Origin: NIOZ-UU13 sp035528395
GTDB taxonomy: Bacteria; Planctomycetota; Phycisphaerae; Sedimentisphaerales; Anaerobacaceae
NCBI GenBank assembly: GCA_035528395.1
Contig: DATKYR010000302.1
Coordinates: 1-64,000 of the forward strand
Reading direction: 5' to 3'
DNA: 64,000 nucleotides
Position numbers and translations under genes: made by a program. Each line of letters begins with the position of its first letter. Position 1 is the first letter of the stretch. Under the pieces are notes generated by a model. It saw only the letters and a program-made list of their open reading frames with translations. It did not search any database and was not told the origin of the DNA. Positions 9,101 to 17,344 of the stretch are shown in pieces.

Positions 9101-11366
9101 CGTCGTCAAATAGTGAAACGGAAGAGCTTGAACCATCTGGCTTATAAACCTCCGCAGTCATGTTCACATCGGATATAGGCAGATCACTATCAGTAAGATT
9201 AGCGGATACACGGACATCCTCACCAGGACTATACAAGAGTTTTTCAAGCGCTGGTATAACAGTCAAGTTAGAGGCGAAGTAGTTTGACAGAGTATAGTCT
9301 TCACCATCTTCTGGCACATTCACGGCCGTGACTTGCGTAGTCCAATTTCCAGTTCTTGGATTATCTATGATGTAATATTCACCTCCGAGTTGCTCATCCC
9401 TTTGGTAAATGATATTGGGATCAGAGACCACGGCGCCGTTGGGGTCATAGATTGTCAAGTGCAAATTGCTGCTGGTATGTTCCCAATCTAAGGTGAATAC
9501 TATGCTTGAGATTGTTGGATCAACCAAAACCTCCTCAGAAAAGACTCCATCGGGATATATTTTGCGGATTATCGGTTGAGGCCAGAATTCTATGGGTGGC
9601 GGGTCAACCAGTTTCGAATAAGAATCGTGTCCTAATACGCCACTCCCTGATATCGCGCCACTTGTCTTCTTGTATATGTCCCAAGGCCATATTGGACCCC
9701 AAGAAGCTCTCAGGTCATAGTCATCGATAGATTTATAGGCAAGATATACTAGTTGTGCACACTGGAGAGTCTGCCCTCTCTTGGGATTGCGATTGTAACA
9801 CTGTAAGTCCGTTGGATATGCATAACGTGTGCCGCGATATGAAAGTGCTTCATCTACAACTCTCTTTCGCCATTCTTCTTCTGTACAAGGACATAGCTTC
9901 TTGAATCCAAATACCGTTGTCGCGCCTCTCCATCGGCCAAAAAAATTATAAGCAAATGAATCAATCAAATCAGATCTAACGCCACTGAACTGAAAGGAAA
10001 AGATGAAAGGAACCGATTCAACAACGTAGCCATCACCTATATAAATGCCAACATGCCCAAGAGGCAACATGGGTTTATAAAACAGCCCAGGAGAATTGAA
10101 TACCAAATCACCCGGTTTTAGTTCTACACATTCTCCCCCTCTGGGACAATATTTATCCACGCCGGGCACATCTGTCCTGACCACGCCATTAATCCACTTA
10201 CCCGCCTCTGGATTTTTAAGTCTCAGCTTGACTTCATTTACGTCCTCATAACTATTATATGTCGGCCAGCAGACTCCGTGGCATGCTCTACCCACCGCCA
10301 TAAGCATATAATTGGGGTCATTACAGTATGAATATGGAATCGGTATTAATCCAAACTTCTCACGTGGCCCAACCGATGCTCCTTTATCAACAAATTGCCC
10401 ACTATCCAGGCGTTGCCAAAAAAAATCGCACGGATATTTGCCATATATCCTAATATAGTAAATAGGACAATCACAATGTGCATAGTAACTAACTCGAATT
10501 GGGGCAAGTCTTCCAGAATATGCGAAATCGGGAACAGATAGTCTTAAATCAGACATATATGGATTTGCTAAAGTTGTCATGTGATCTGTCATTACTACCT
10601 GGCCGTTTGAATCCTTCACATAATCCAGAAATTGAGTAAATGCCTCCAACTTTGCTTCATCGGAACCGGTTACTGAAGAATGTACAACGATTGTGAACGG
10701 CTCTTTTGTAACAAGACTTTCATCATATCTTTTTGTCAGATAAGCAAGGTAATCCTGGACATTTGCGCCCCTGTTAAAAATAACATCGTCGATTAGAGGG
10801 ACATCCTCAGAACCATTCTTTATCGTTGCAACCGGTATAGCAATAAAGTCGTAGTCCGTATGATAAGGATGGGTTTTTGTTTCAGAGGCGAGAAAGCCCG
10901 TATTAGACCTTATATTAAGCTGCTGCAGGGCTTTGAAGGTATTTTCATTCTGCTTAAGACCTTGCGGTCTAAAGTCTGCAATGTATGCATAATGGAAGTT
11001 ATTTATCGCGCTTCTTACAGTGGTAAATGATATATTTATAAATTCTAACTGCTCTTCGAAACTAAGAAATGTCAGGTCTTCACCGCTTGTCCATCCACAA
11101 ACAGCTATCTGATGCCTTTTATCGTGGATATCCTTAACAATGTTAGGGTATCCCATCGCAAACTCACCGGTAAAGTAAACGGTTACGCTCCATCCCCTTT
11201 TCTCGATTTCGCTAAGTATGTTATAGACATACTCCTTGTCAGGTTCCTGTTCGACATCAACCTGAACGTTAACAAGAACCGGTTTAGCGGCATAGCTGAT
11301 CGAACACACACCGCAGACTATTAAAATTCCCACAAATTTGATGATAAGATTTGGTTCATCACCCAT
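6165..11366 (-). CDS. Giant exported mosaic protein: deacetylase-like, permuted NlpC/P60-like, and carboxypeptidase-regulatory-like domains
   Basis: A 1733-residue protein with GGAGG six bases before its ATG and a signal peptide (hydrophobic 8-24, cut after SYA-26). Residues about 28-270 resemble a NodB/polysaccharide-deacetylase barrel, but the usual metal ligands are degraded (VDVE for the DD motif; HQIAVCGWT for HxxxH). Residues about 415-560 are NlpC/P60-like with permuted order: GDLVF, then LGHVGIYIGDG (H438), then QCAQLVYLAY (C536), as in YiiX-type papain-like amidases. Next come a pre-peptidase/CARDB-like segment, a concanavalin-like region (YDDFNDSWLSSDW onwards), four carboxypeptidase-regulatory-like beta units (SGHVCDSNGV, AGRITDANGT and similar) and a C-terminal jelly-roll (YEEDFETGDFS). 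It probably acts outside the cytoplasm on cell-wall or matrix polymers; activity is inferred. Confidence 0.85.
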   Translation of the reverse strand: MGDEPNLIIKFVGILIVCGVCSISYAAKPVLVNVQVDVEQEPDKEYVYNILSEIEKRGWSVTVYFTGEFAMGYPNIVKDIHDKRHQIAVCGWTSGEDLTFLSFEEQLEFINISFTTVRSAINNFHYAYIADFRPQGLKQNENTFKALQQLNIRSNTGFLASETKTHPYHTDYDFIAIPVATIKNGSEDVPLIDDVIFNRGANVQDYLAYLTKRYDESLVTKEPFTIVVHSSVTGSDEAKLEAFTQFLDYVKDSNGQVVMTDHMTTLANPYMSDLRLSVPDFAYSGRLAPIRVSYYAHCDCPIYYIRIYGKYPCDFFWQRLDSGQFVDKGASVGPREKFGLIPIPYSYCNDPNYMLMAVGRACHGVCWPTYNSYEDVNEVKLRLKNPEAGKWINGVVRTDVPGVDKYCPRGGECVELKPGDLVFNSPGLFYKPMLPLGHVGIYIGDGYVVESVPFIFSFQFSGVRSDLIDSFAYNFFGRWRGATTVFGFKKLCPCTEEEWRKRVVDEALSYRGTRYAYPTDLQCYNRNPKRGQTLQCAQLVYLAYKSIDDYDLRASWGPIWPWDIYKKTSGAISGSGVLGHDSYSKLVDPPPIEFWPQPIIRKIYPDGVFSEEVLVDPTISSIVFTLDWEHTSSNLHLTIYDPNGAVVSDPNIIYQRDEQLGGEYYIIDNPRTGNWTTQVTAVNVPEDGEDYTLSNYFASNLTVIPALEKLLYSPGEDVRVSANLTDSDLPISDVNMTAEVYKPDGSSSSVSLFDDGSHGDIQPNDDIYSGLFTETSIEGTYNIKISANGIVSNSRFDRESYESFYIREQTAQLIYWSDNGVDSSGDGLWDLLAMQVYVYIIDPGHYRLTGTLCDQNQAFIDRLSTETYLDPGFHTVELNFDGMAICEHGVNGPYRVDVGIYDANGIQMDYLEGYSTEPYDYTDFQRGGQITGIVTDTKARPIENAYLQVSKLGDTIFYDDFNDSWLSSDWSKWPNIPDFSIDETNGELKIDVINTEAGWNELRYKPTVNQNVEASIRVRTPIFREGTSFSFIIWKGGPGSYYGGPEWGCYRISRYSDGYTVLGHFQGQDYWDCGSLVGLFGDEKQNFHTLKIIYEKSNKQMSFFVDDICICNIGDADFVDFQFGFTAESRETRPDIDVRVDDFLVKEFAGFTPDIEGTASTDPNGVYEIDRLLPATYEISVLPPEGANLLRDSDVVVLGDKEKKMVNFILEEGGAVSGHVCDSNGVSVSGAYLEASGPEYATAITDANGIYKLTGLESETYDLSVIPSPNANLMEAKATVQAVTGETKIMDFTLQPAGSIAGRITDANGTPIRNVYLFLSGFETPRYSVDEDGRYVIPGLYAGTYTINTDAVETEFLDDSKTVNVRLGQTTNADFVLQKGRIFVKISGYVKNTAGEPLSDAPVWIENTQNDMGWIDTTNEDGYFEFTNFSDGLYEIAINDEWPKLFEYTAIGFKDDKLVNVTEDLVMYFTLQRVEVDVAVDTRMYTNGDTIDVEITATNNDVQDLVNWSAFVELKNNEDEVLDFNSTPINVAVGDTSSVTVTLRIPEDNISPNLNLDVEIRENLFVSSNIKPLNAITYQEVWLDGIIQVREQTERYEEDFETGDFSRFNLILSGDASWTITSAEKFSGSYSTQTGEIDDNENTSISVTLDCSSGDITFYLNVSSEYRFDFLEFYIDGNKKDEWSGQVDWTQVSFPVTAGTRTFKWVYEKDLMISEGSDTAWIDDIVFPILGYP

Positions 11367-11658
11367 TTTGAACCTCCATTCGTCACGTTTAGATAATAAA
11401 GGATCTGCTGTTTTTCCTTAAATTTATTATATCAGATTTGCAGTAAAAATGTAAGAAATATCAAAATATCAAAGTTAGGTGTTTTTTTCATAAATCCCTC
11501 GCAGGGAATCTCTCCGAAGCCGGAAAAAGCCAAAAAATGAAGTCCAAGGCTGAAAGGCAAAAATCCGTAGACCGACGTGTAAAAAGGCAAAAGTATATCC
11601 CTTCGGCTGCACTCAGGGCAGGCTTTTGCGCTCGGCATGACAAGGGGGGATTTCAGAT

Positions 11659-12240
11659 TTAAGTTTTGAAGTTTAGGATGGCAAAATCGCGGTAGTATTT
11701 TTTTGCCGCTTCATCATAAGCGTGGGCGGCGTCGATTTCGTTTTTAAAATAACCGAGGTGCTTTCTTTTGCGGTTTACGACGATAGTGGCACGCCATTTT
11801 TTTCTTTGTTTGAGGTACCAGACGCCTCTGTATTTCGAAGAAGTGTTTATCTTTGGATAGCGGGCGTATCGGGCGTTGTCGGCGGGAGTGGCGGGGCGTA
11901 AGTTTGCCTTTCTGTTGTCCAGGCCGTTATGGTTGATATGATCCACGAACATATCGTCAGGGACGTCTATGATGAGTCTGTGCATCGTTATGGTTAATCT
12001 TCTTTTTTGAGTTTTTGACCATTGGCCTCTGTTGGCGTAAAAGGTATTGCCCCTTTTAACAACATACCATTTGTATTTGCTGAGCCAAACGTAGTCGTCG
12101 GTATCGACAATTGCGTATTTTCCGTGGGTGAGTGGGATTCTCCTGAAGGTATAGCCGTAGCGGAGCCTTCTGTATAAGAGGACCGGTAAGACGGCCAGCT
12201 TTTCGAGCCAATCGGGAATTTTGACAGTGAACTCGGTAAT
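11659..12240 (-). CDS. HNH-AP2 homing-endonuclease-like protein, probable ATT start
   Basis: From the first in-frame ATG (11985) the protein begins MHRLIIDVPDDM and carries HNH motif FVDHINHNGLDNRKANLR followed by an AP2 DNA-binding domain (SKYRGVWYLKQRKKWRA, LGYFKNEIDAAHAYD). The frame stays open upstream and encodes a sensible N-terminal domain (TEFTVKIPDWLEKLAVLP, then YAIVDTDDYVWLSKYKWY) that I recognise from related HNH-AP2 proteins, where it normally follows an ATG. Here that position holds ATT at 12238-12240, and no ATG, GTG or TTG occurs between the upstream stop (12292) and 11985. So this is either a 193-residue protein with a rare ATT start or a gene whose start was lost. The family is a mobile endonuclease type; the target is unknown. 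Confidence 0.75.
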   Translation of the reverse strand: MTEFTVKIPDWLEKLAVLPVLLYRRLRYGYTFRRIPLTHGKYAIVDTDDYVWLSKYKWYVVKRGNTFYANRGQWSKTQKRRLTITMHRLIIDVPDDMFVDHINHNGLDNRKANLRPATPADNARYARYPKINTSSKYRGVWYLKQRKKWRATIVVNRKRKHLGYFKNEIDAAHAYDEAAKKYYRDFAILNFKT

Positions 12241-12736
12241 AATCTGCCCCCGTAAAGAATTAGTGAATTGTGAGTAGTGAGTGGTGAGTCTTTAGCCAAT
12301 TCACCAATTAACTAATATTTGGCTTTCCTTGGCCCCTTCGGCCCTTCGATTTTACTCAGGGCAGGCTGCGCTCAGGACAGGCCTCTATAATTAGAGCTAC
12401 CTGCACAAATGAGTCGAAATTTGGGGGATTTTAAGGGTGTTAGCGGTAGCTAAGTGCTTATATAGAAATGAATAAAAAAAATTTCAAGAATTTTGATTTT
12501 TGCTCACAGGTATCAGCGTTTTTGATTGAAAATTGCTCGATGCCGGATGCTTCCGCCTTCGCTGTTTTTCTGACAGGACCTGTAGCTGCCGAAAAATCCG
12601 CCTATATTCATCCTCAACGGCTTACACACAATTGTCTTGCCCTAAAGTTTCTCTGTACACACAATTAAGGGATATTTTTCTCTTCTGTCCATTTGCTTTT
12701 GCAGACGAAAATGACTTTGAGGCTTCTATTATTATT

Positions 12737-12857
12737 TAGTTACTGTTGCGGAAAACGAAAATCGACGATGTCACCCCCGCGAAAGCAGGGGTCCAGAGCG
12801 AAAAACCGGATTCCCGCTGGAGTTTATCCCGCACACGATGCGGGGCGGGAATGACAA
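12737..12857. repeat. 121-bp dispersed intergenic repeat, copy 1
   Basis: It matches 17066-17186 over 121 bp with about five substitutions and no indels. Internally it has two hairpins: CCCCCGCGAAAGCAGGGG and the CCCGC...GCGGG block before GGGAATGAC. Confidence 0.9.
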
Positions 12858-13000
12858 ATACACTTTCCGCAACAAGAACTAAATAGTGACAATGTCGCAA
12901 TTTCTAAATTTTTGGAAATTGACATTAAATTAGTTTTGACAAACATTTATGATTACTGGCCTAAAATCAGGCGAGGGCCAAAGAAGCCCCACAAAGGCGA

Positions 13001-13067
13001 GTTTCGTGTGCGCGCACTGGTTTGATTATGCTGGCAGGATGGGTCCGAAGGATTTCGGCAAATTTGC
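13001..13067 (+). repeat. GTGCGCGC dispersed repeat, copy 1
   Basis: TTTCGTGTGCGCGCACTGG followed by TTTGATTATGCTGGCAGGATGGGTCC. It is related to 24358-24413 on the same strand and 33560-33602 on the opposite strand. Confidence 0.7.
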
Positions 13068-13206
13068 GCAATAACAAGGAGCTGGGTGTGGTATGTTTTC
13101 CGGCAATGGCAGAGGCGAAGCAGGACAATAAGTAAACTACTACCGCCTGAAGGCGAGGGATTTTCTCGCACTCCCCGAATTAGACATTAAAGCCAAAACC
13201 TCAGCC

Positions 13207-14370
13207 CTAACGTTGCGAAGCCAGAAAGTGTTCGAGGAAAATGTAAATCTGCTCGTTCGATTCCGGAGTTGGAGAATGACCCTTGCGGTTAGTCATGGCA
13301 ACCCTATTCGCATACCCGAGAAGCCTGTTGACTGCAATCGTATGATTAAGAGCTTTCCATCGCTCAGGCCGATCTTCCGAGCCGCCTGAGACTAAAAATG
13401 GTCTCGGTGCCATCAACACATGTAGTTCGTGGAGGTCATGTCCCTCAAGAAACAGCTTCCTGTACGCACCGGTGCGAGGATTAGTTGCGCCTGGGATACC
13501 TCTTTGACGTTGTTGGTTAGGGTCATATCCCAAATACCATGGCTCCCAATAGTTCACATTTGCTCGGTTCTCATCGAAGACAATCCCAGGATCAGACAAG
13601 ACAGTACAAGCGAATTTGTCGTAGAGACAGGATGCAAACATTGCCCATTTTCCGCCATACGAATGGCCAATGATACCAATGCGGTTAGGATCAACCTGCG
13701 GCAAGTTTGCCAGTGCAGTGTGACAATTGGCTGCCACATAGGCCAACGCAGAGAGTGGCTGGAGAGGGGTCTGGTCTCTGCCGGACTCATACAGTGGCTT
13801 GTATGGAGCTTGTAAACTGGAGAACTCAGGTGTTCCGATAGACAGCGTAACAAAACCACGTCTTGTCAATTGATAGCCGAAGTCACGTAACTCCTTGCCC
13901 AGGCCCGCCGATGTTTCGGCATCATAGAAAACGACAAGCATTGCAGGAAATAATCTCATGCCATCGGGAACAAGTAGATAGCCATCTACTGTCTGCTGTT
14001 CCGGTGCTATCTCGACACGCACCTGGTGTTGAGTGAAGTCTTCCCGCAGTTCTTTTGCCAGATATTCGATTTTCGGTTTCTTAATCAACGGTGGCCAAGC
14101 CCCCATGATGCCATGCCACGTTTTGAGTATTTCGTGCCTGCGTCCCTGCCAGTCCGTCCGTGTCTTCACGGGAGTCCCATCATAAAATCTCAAAGGAGAC
14201 CGATATTGCCCAAAATCATGGGCAAGTTCAGGTGGTGGAATAAAAAACGGGGCAATTTGCTTTGGAATATTATTTGTACCACGGCTGCTATCTGTGCCAT
14301 ATTGACTATGCGAACCAACCTGATTCGGCAATAACAATAAAACGAAGAAAGATAAAATAAGGGAATTCAT
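13207..14370 (-). CDS. Exported alpha/beta hydrolase (dienelactone-hydrolase/acetyl xylan esterase-like)
   Basis: About 387 residues from the ATG at 14370; the frame also has a GTG at 14385, but the ATG gives the better signal peptide (MNSLILSFFVLLLLP, cut near QVGS). The nucleophile elbow is GHSYGG in the segment RIGIIGHSYGGKWAMF. A downstream acid (GGSEDRPERW) and a histidine (NRKGHSPTPE) complete a plausible Ser-Asp/Glu-His triad. An arginine- and tryptophan-rich N-terminal region precedes the core. The family includes carbohydrate esterases. Its place beside uronate and sugar catabolism genes suggests removal of ester groups from plant or algal polysaccharide, which is inference. Confidence 0.85.
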   Translation of the reverse strand: MNSLILSFFVLLLLPNQVGSHSQYGTDSSRGTNNIPKQIAPFFIPPPELAHDFGQYRSPLRFYDGTPVKTRTDWQGRRHEILKTWHGIMGAWPPLIKKPKIEYLAKELREDFTQHQVRVEIAPEQQTVDGYLLVPDGMRLFPAMLVVFYDAETSAGLGKELRDFGYQLTRRGFVTLSIGTPEFSSLQAPYKPLYESGRDQTPLQPLSALAYVAANCHTALANLPQVDPNRIGIIGHSYGGKWAMFASCLYDKFACTVLSDPGIVFDENRANVNYWEPWYLGYDPNQQRQRGIPGATNPRTGAYRKLFLEGHDLHELHVLMAPRPFLVSGGSEDRPERWKALNHTIAVNRLLGYANRVAMTNRKGHSPTPESNEQIYIFLEHFLASQR

Positions 14371-14528
14371 TCTATCACGACCCACTTAAGTCTAACTTAC
14401 GAACGACATTTAATATACTTCCGAATTTATTTGCGTTTTATGCTGCTCGAATGCATTATGTTTAAAAAGACCGCCTTTTCACAGGTGGAGACTCTCGAAA
14501 ATCAGAAATCCCTAAAGTGTTTTTTATG

Positions 14529-15833
14529 TCAGACCAATGGTGTCTTGCCCGGCATAGCTACCGGCCTCATCGGCAAATCGCCAAACTCATATTCGGGCGG
14601 ACTGAGATCGAGCTCTGATGCTTTCATCGCCCAGTCCCACTTCAATGCCCGGCCGGTATAAGCGCTCATCCGCCCCATTATGCACGTCATCGTACTCTCG
14701 GCGATCCGCTTGCCTTCGTTCAAATGCCTACTCCCACGAATTGCCGCTATCTGGTCCGCATGTTGCTTTATCACCGGACTCGGACTTGGCCCATCGTATT
14801 TAAAAGGCTTTTGCCCTTCGATAATGAAATTACCAGAGTATATATATGCCAAACCCTTCGTTCCGACCACCCGTGAGTCCTGCCGATAGGTTACTTTGTC
14901 CATCTGAGCACCCATGTATTCAATCCGTACTCCATTGGGATACTCGTACTCGATGGTAAAATGGTCATAAACATTGCCGTATTCCGGACCAGTCCGCACC
15001 TGCCTGCCTCCAAGGCCAATGCATTGCACCGGATGCGCCCCCAATGCCCAGTTGACTCTGTCTAAATTGTGGACATGCATCTCAACAATAAAGTCACCAC
15101 TAAGCCAGGTCAGAAACAGCCACCGACGAAGCTGCCATTCCATATCAGACCAGCCCGGCTGCCGCTCTTTGGTTGCCTGTGACCATGTGAGCATTCCCCC
15201 GCCGATTCTCATACACTGGCCGCCAAGGATCTCGCCGATATCCCCGTTGTGAATCCTCTTCATTCCTTCTACCAAATGTGCCGACCGGCGACTTTGCGTA
15301 CCAGCCACTATAGTCAGATTCTTCTGGTCCGCTAACTGTGACGACTCAATCACCGAGCGAACACCGGCCGGATCCACCGCAACCGGCTTTTCCATAAACA
15401 CATGTTTGCCTGCCTCCACGGCCACCCGCAAATGCTCCGGACGAAAGTGGGGCGGTTCCGTCAGGATAACCAAATCCAAATCACAGCTCACTACCTTCTT
15501 GTGAGCATCCCACCCCGCAAAACAAGTATCGTCAGTTACCTTTACTTTCTCACCCAGCCTCTTCGTAAGCTGCTCGCGGCAATTAACCATACGATCCCTG
15601 AAAAGGTCTCCCATCGCCACAAGCTCCACGTTTTCTGCCGACTTCAGACAGTTTGTCGTATCATACGTGCCCCGGCCGCCACAGCCAATCAGCCCCACAC
15701 GGAGCTTATCCGATCCTGCAGCAAACATTCGGTTTGTGCCCGACAAAAGCACCGCTGCTCCTATTGTCCCTGTGGTCCTAATAAAATCTCTCCGAGTGAC
15801 TCGCTTCGTTTCCTGAACTGCATTACCTTTCAT
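14529..15833 (-). CDS. TAT-exported Gfo/Idh/MocA family oxidoreductase
   Basis: A 434-residue protein. The twin-arginine signal TRRDFIRTTGTIGAAVL is followed by a Rossmann NAD(P) motif VGLIGCGGRG (about residues 46-55). The EKPVAVDP motif (near residue 140) carries the conserved catalytic-region lysine. The C-terminal alpha/beta domain ends in a planctomycete-type tail (PMRPVAMPGKTPLV). AAAGGAGA lies five bases before the ATG. These enzymes oxidise or reduce sugars or cyclitols; the exported form is common in Planctomycetes. The gene lies 15 bp downstream of the sugar isomerase gene and is probably co-transcribed with it. Confidence 0.93.
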   Translation of the reverse strand: MKGNAVQETKRVTRRDFIRTTGTIGAAVLLSGTNRMFAAGSDKLRVGLIGCGGRGTYDTTNCLKSAENVELVAMGDLFRDRMVNCREQLTKRLGEKVKVTDDTCFAGWDAHKKVVSCDLDLVILTEPPHFRPEHLRVAVEAGKHVFMEKPVAVDPAGVRSVIESSQLADQKNLTIVAGTQSRRSAHLVEGMKRIHNGDIGEILGGQCMRIGGGMLTWSQATKERQPGWSDMEWQLRRWLFLTWLSGDFIVEMHVHNLDRVNWALGAHPVQCIGLGGRQVRTGPEYGNVYDHFTIEYEYPNGVRIEYMGAQMDKVTYRQDSRVVGTKGLAYIYSGNFIIEGQKPFKYDGPSPSPVIKQHADQIAAIRGSRHLNEGKRIAESTMTCIMGRMSAYTGRALKWDWAMKASELDLSPPEYEFGDLPMRPVAMPGKTPLV

Positions 15834-15848
15834 GAGTTCTCCTTTCTG

Positions 15849-16901
15849 TCAATAGAATTCATCAATCAATCCACGCATAAACTCTGCTGCCAGTCGGGCA
15901 TTTTTCTCCGCGTATTCGATGCCTACTGTCTGTCCGTTCACTACCGGCAGGGGATGACATAATTCATAACCGATGTACCCATTGTAGCCTATCTCTCGCA
16001 TAGCACGAATAAAGTGTGGGTAGAATTTCGCACCCTTGACCCTACTGTCGGGCCCGCGTTCGTATTCTCCACCAAAGTGGCTCAGGACCTGTAAGGGACC
16101 AACAGCTTTTGCCGCGCGGCGAATATTCTCAGGGCTTTTGTCGGACATAATCGGTGCATCGAGGCTGACCTTCAGATGAGGTGAATCGACCTCGCGTACC
16201 ATTCGTAATACGTCCTTATAATCTTTGATGACCGGCTTATGATTTTGCAGGGCGAGTACAACTCCCGCATCCCCTGCATAGCGAGCACACTCGATTAGAC
16301 CATCCCGGCACCACGCCCACGTTTCTTCCTCTGAAAAATGTTCGTGGGTAACATCCCATATTGCCTTGGCGACAGAGTATTTGGCAACTTGCGGATGTTT
16401 CGTCACGCCCGGCCAGGCGAGAAAAACCCGCACCGTCTTGACGCCAAAATCAGATGCCATTCGAACCAATTCCCGCATGTAAGCAATTTGGCATTCTCGG
16501 TGCTCAAGAATCGGGCTGCTGAAGTCGTTGTTGGCTGCCACAGAATATAGCTCTATCCCCTGATCCTCGGCCAGGGCCCGCAGCCTGCGGCAGCTTTTTC
16601 CGGGCCAATCCAGCGGGTTGCCGTGTGGACGCTTGCCGTCTATCTCTACGCCATCATACCCATATTTTTGGGCCCTTTGGATCACCTCTTCGAGAGTAAG
16701 TGCTCTTCCGCGATACCAAACCCCTAAGAAGGTAATGCTGTAAAGACCCAATTTGATACCTGACTTCCTTCTCAGGGCAGGCTGTGAGTAACACGGCACA
16801 TTGTTTTGTAATACACCGACACCAGCGGCGGCGAGCGTCGCACCGACAAACTGCCTTCGGCTCATACCATTTTGTGCTTTCTTTTTTGATTTGACAGACA
16901 T
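15849..16901 (-). CDS. TAT-exported sugar phosphate isomerase/epimerase-like TIM barrel protein
   Basis: A 350-residue protein with a twin-arginine signal (MSRRQFVGATLAAAGVGVLQ) and a xylose-isomerase-like AP endonuclease 2 barrel: KLGLYSITF, YGYDGVEIDGKRPHGNP, VLALQNHKP, HLKVSLDAP, GYIGYELCHPLP. The H/E/D metal ligands of the family are visible in these motifs. GGGAGA precedes the ATG. It is paired with the downstream Gfo/Idh/MocA gene, a combination repeated across planctomycete sugar-conversion loci. The substrate is unknown. Confidence 0.9.
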   Translation of the reverse strand: MSVKSKKKAQNGMSRRQFVGATLAAAGVGVLQNNVPCYSQPALRRKSGIKLGLYSITFLGVWYRGRALTLEEVIQRAQKYGYDGVEIDGKRPHGNPLDWPGKSCRRLRALAEDQGIELYSVAANNDFSSPILEHRECQIAYMRELVRMASDFGVKTVRVFLAWPGVTKHPQVAKYSVAKAIWDVTHEHFSEEETWAWCRDGLIECARYAGDAGVVLALQNHKPVIKDYKDVLRMVREVDSPHLKVSLDAPIMSDKSPENIRRAAKAVGPLQVLSHFGGEYERGPDSRVKGAKFYPHFIRAMREIGYNGYIGYELCHPLPVVNGQTVGIEYAEKNARLAAEFMRGLIDEFY

Positions 16902-17344
16902 TTTAGTATCTCCCTTAATTATCGTGAGTATAAGGCACCATAATCGTATTGACCGGTGGGTGCTCCTTGTATGATTGATTAACTTACACCAGAATACAGA
17001 TTTATATTGTCGGTAAAAAGCAAAAAACCGGGTATATTGACGTTTTTTTTGCGTTGATTATTAGATAGTTACTGTTGCGGAAAACGAAAATCGACGATGT
17101 CACCCCTGCGAAAGCAGGGGTCCAAAGTGAAAAACTGGATTTCCGCTGGAGTTTATCCCGCACACGATGCGGGGCGGGAATGACAAGTCACATATTTAAA
17201 CTTGACGCAATAGCAGTGTCAGGACACAACCGATTGCGGTGGTTCGGATATCCGCGTAACAAGCGCAAAATTAGATAGAACAAATTTTGGAGAAATTCAT
17301 CATTCTACCGCTCTTTACAAGCGGAGGTGCCTTACATCCCACTT
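16902..17344. other. Intergenic region with dispersed repeat
   Basis: The 443 bp separating two minus-strand genes contain the second 121-bp repeat (17066-17186). Nothing else is recognisable. Confidence 0.6.
17066..17186. repeat. 121-bp dispersed intergenic repeat, copy 2
   Basis: Same orientation as 12737-12857, with about 96 percent identity by eye. Begins TAGTTACTGTTGCGGAAAAC and ends GGGCGGGAATGACAA. Confidence 0.9.

Larger units (their letters stand above)
12241..13206. other. Long intergenic region built of dispersed repeats
   Basis: No convincing gene in 966 bp. It holds CTCAGGGCAGGC/CTCAGGACAGGC words (12350-12385), an A/T-rich stretch, the 121-bp dispersed repeat at 12737-12857, and the GTGCGCGC repeat at 13001-13067. 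Short plus-strand ORFs near 12468-12739 have no family features. Confidence 0.65.

Noticed and set aside
12468..12739. Two overlapping short plus-strand frames
   Set aside because: Low-complexity and repeat-derived, no ribosome-binding site, no similarity to a family I recognise.
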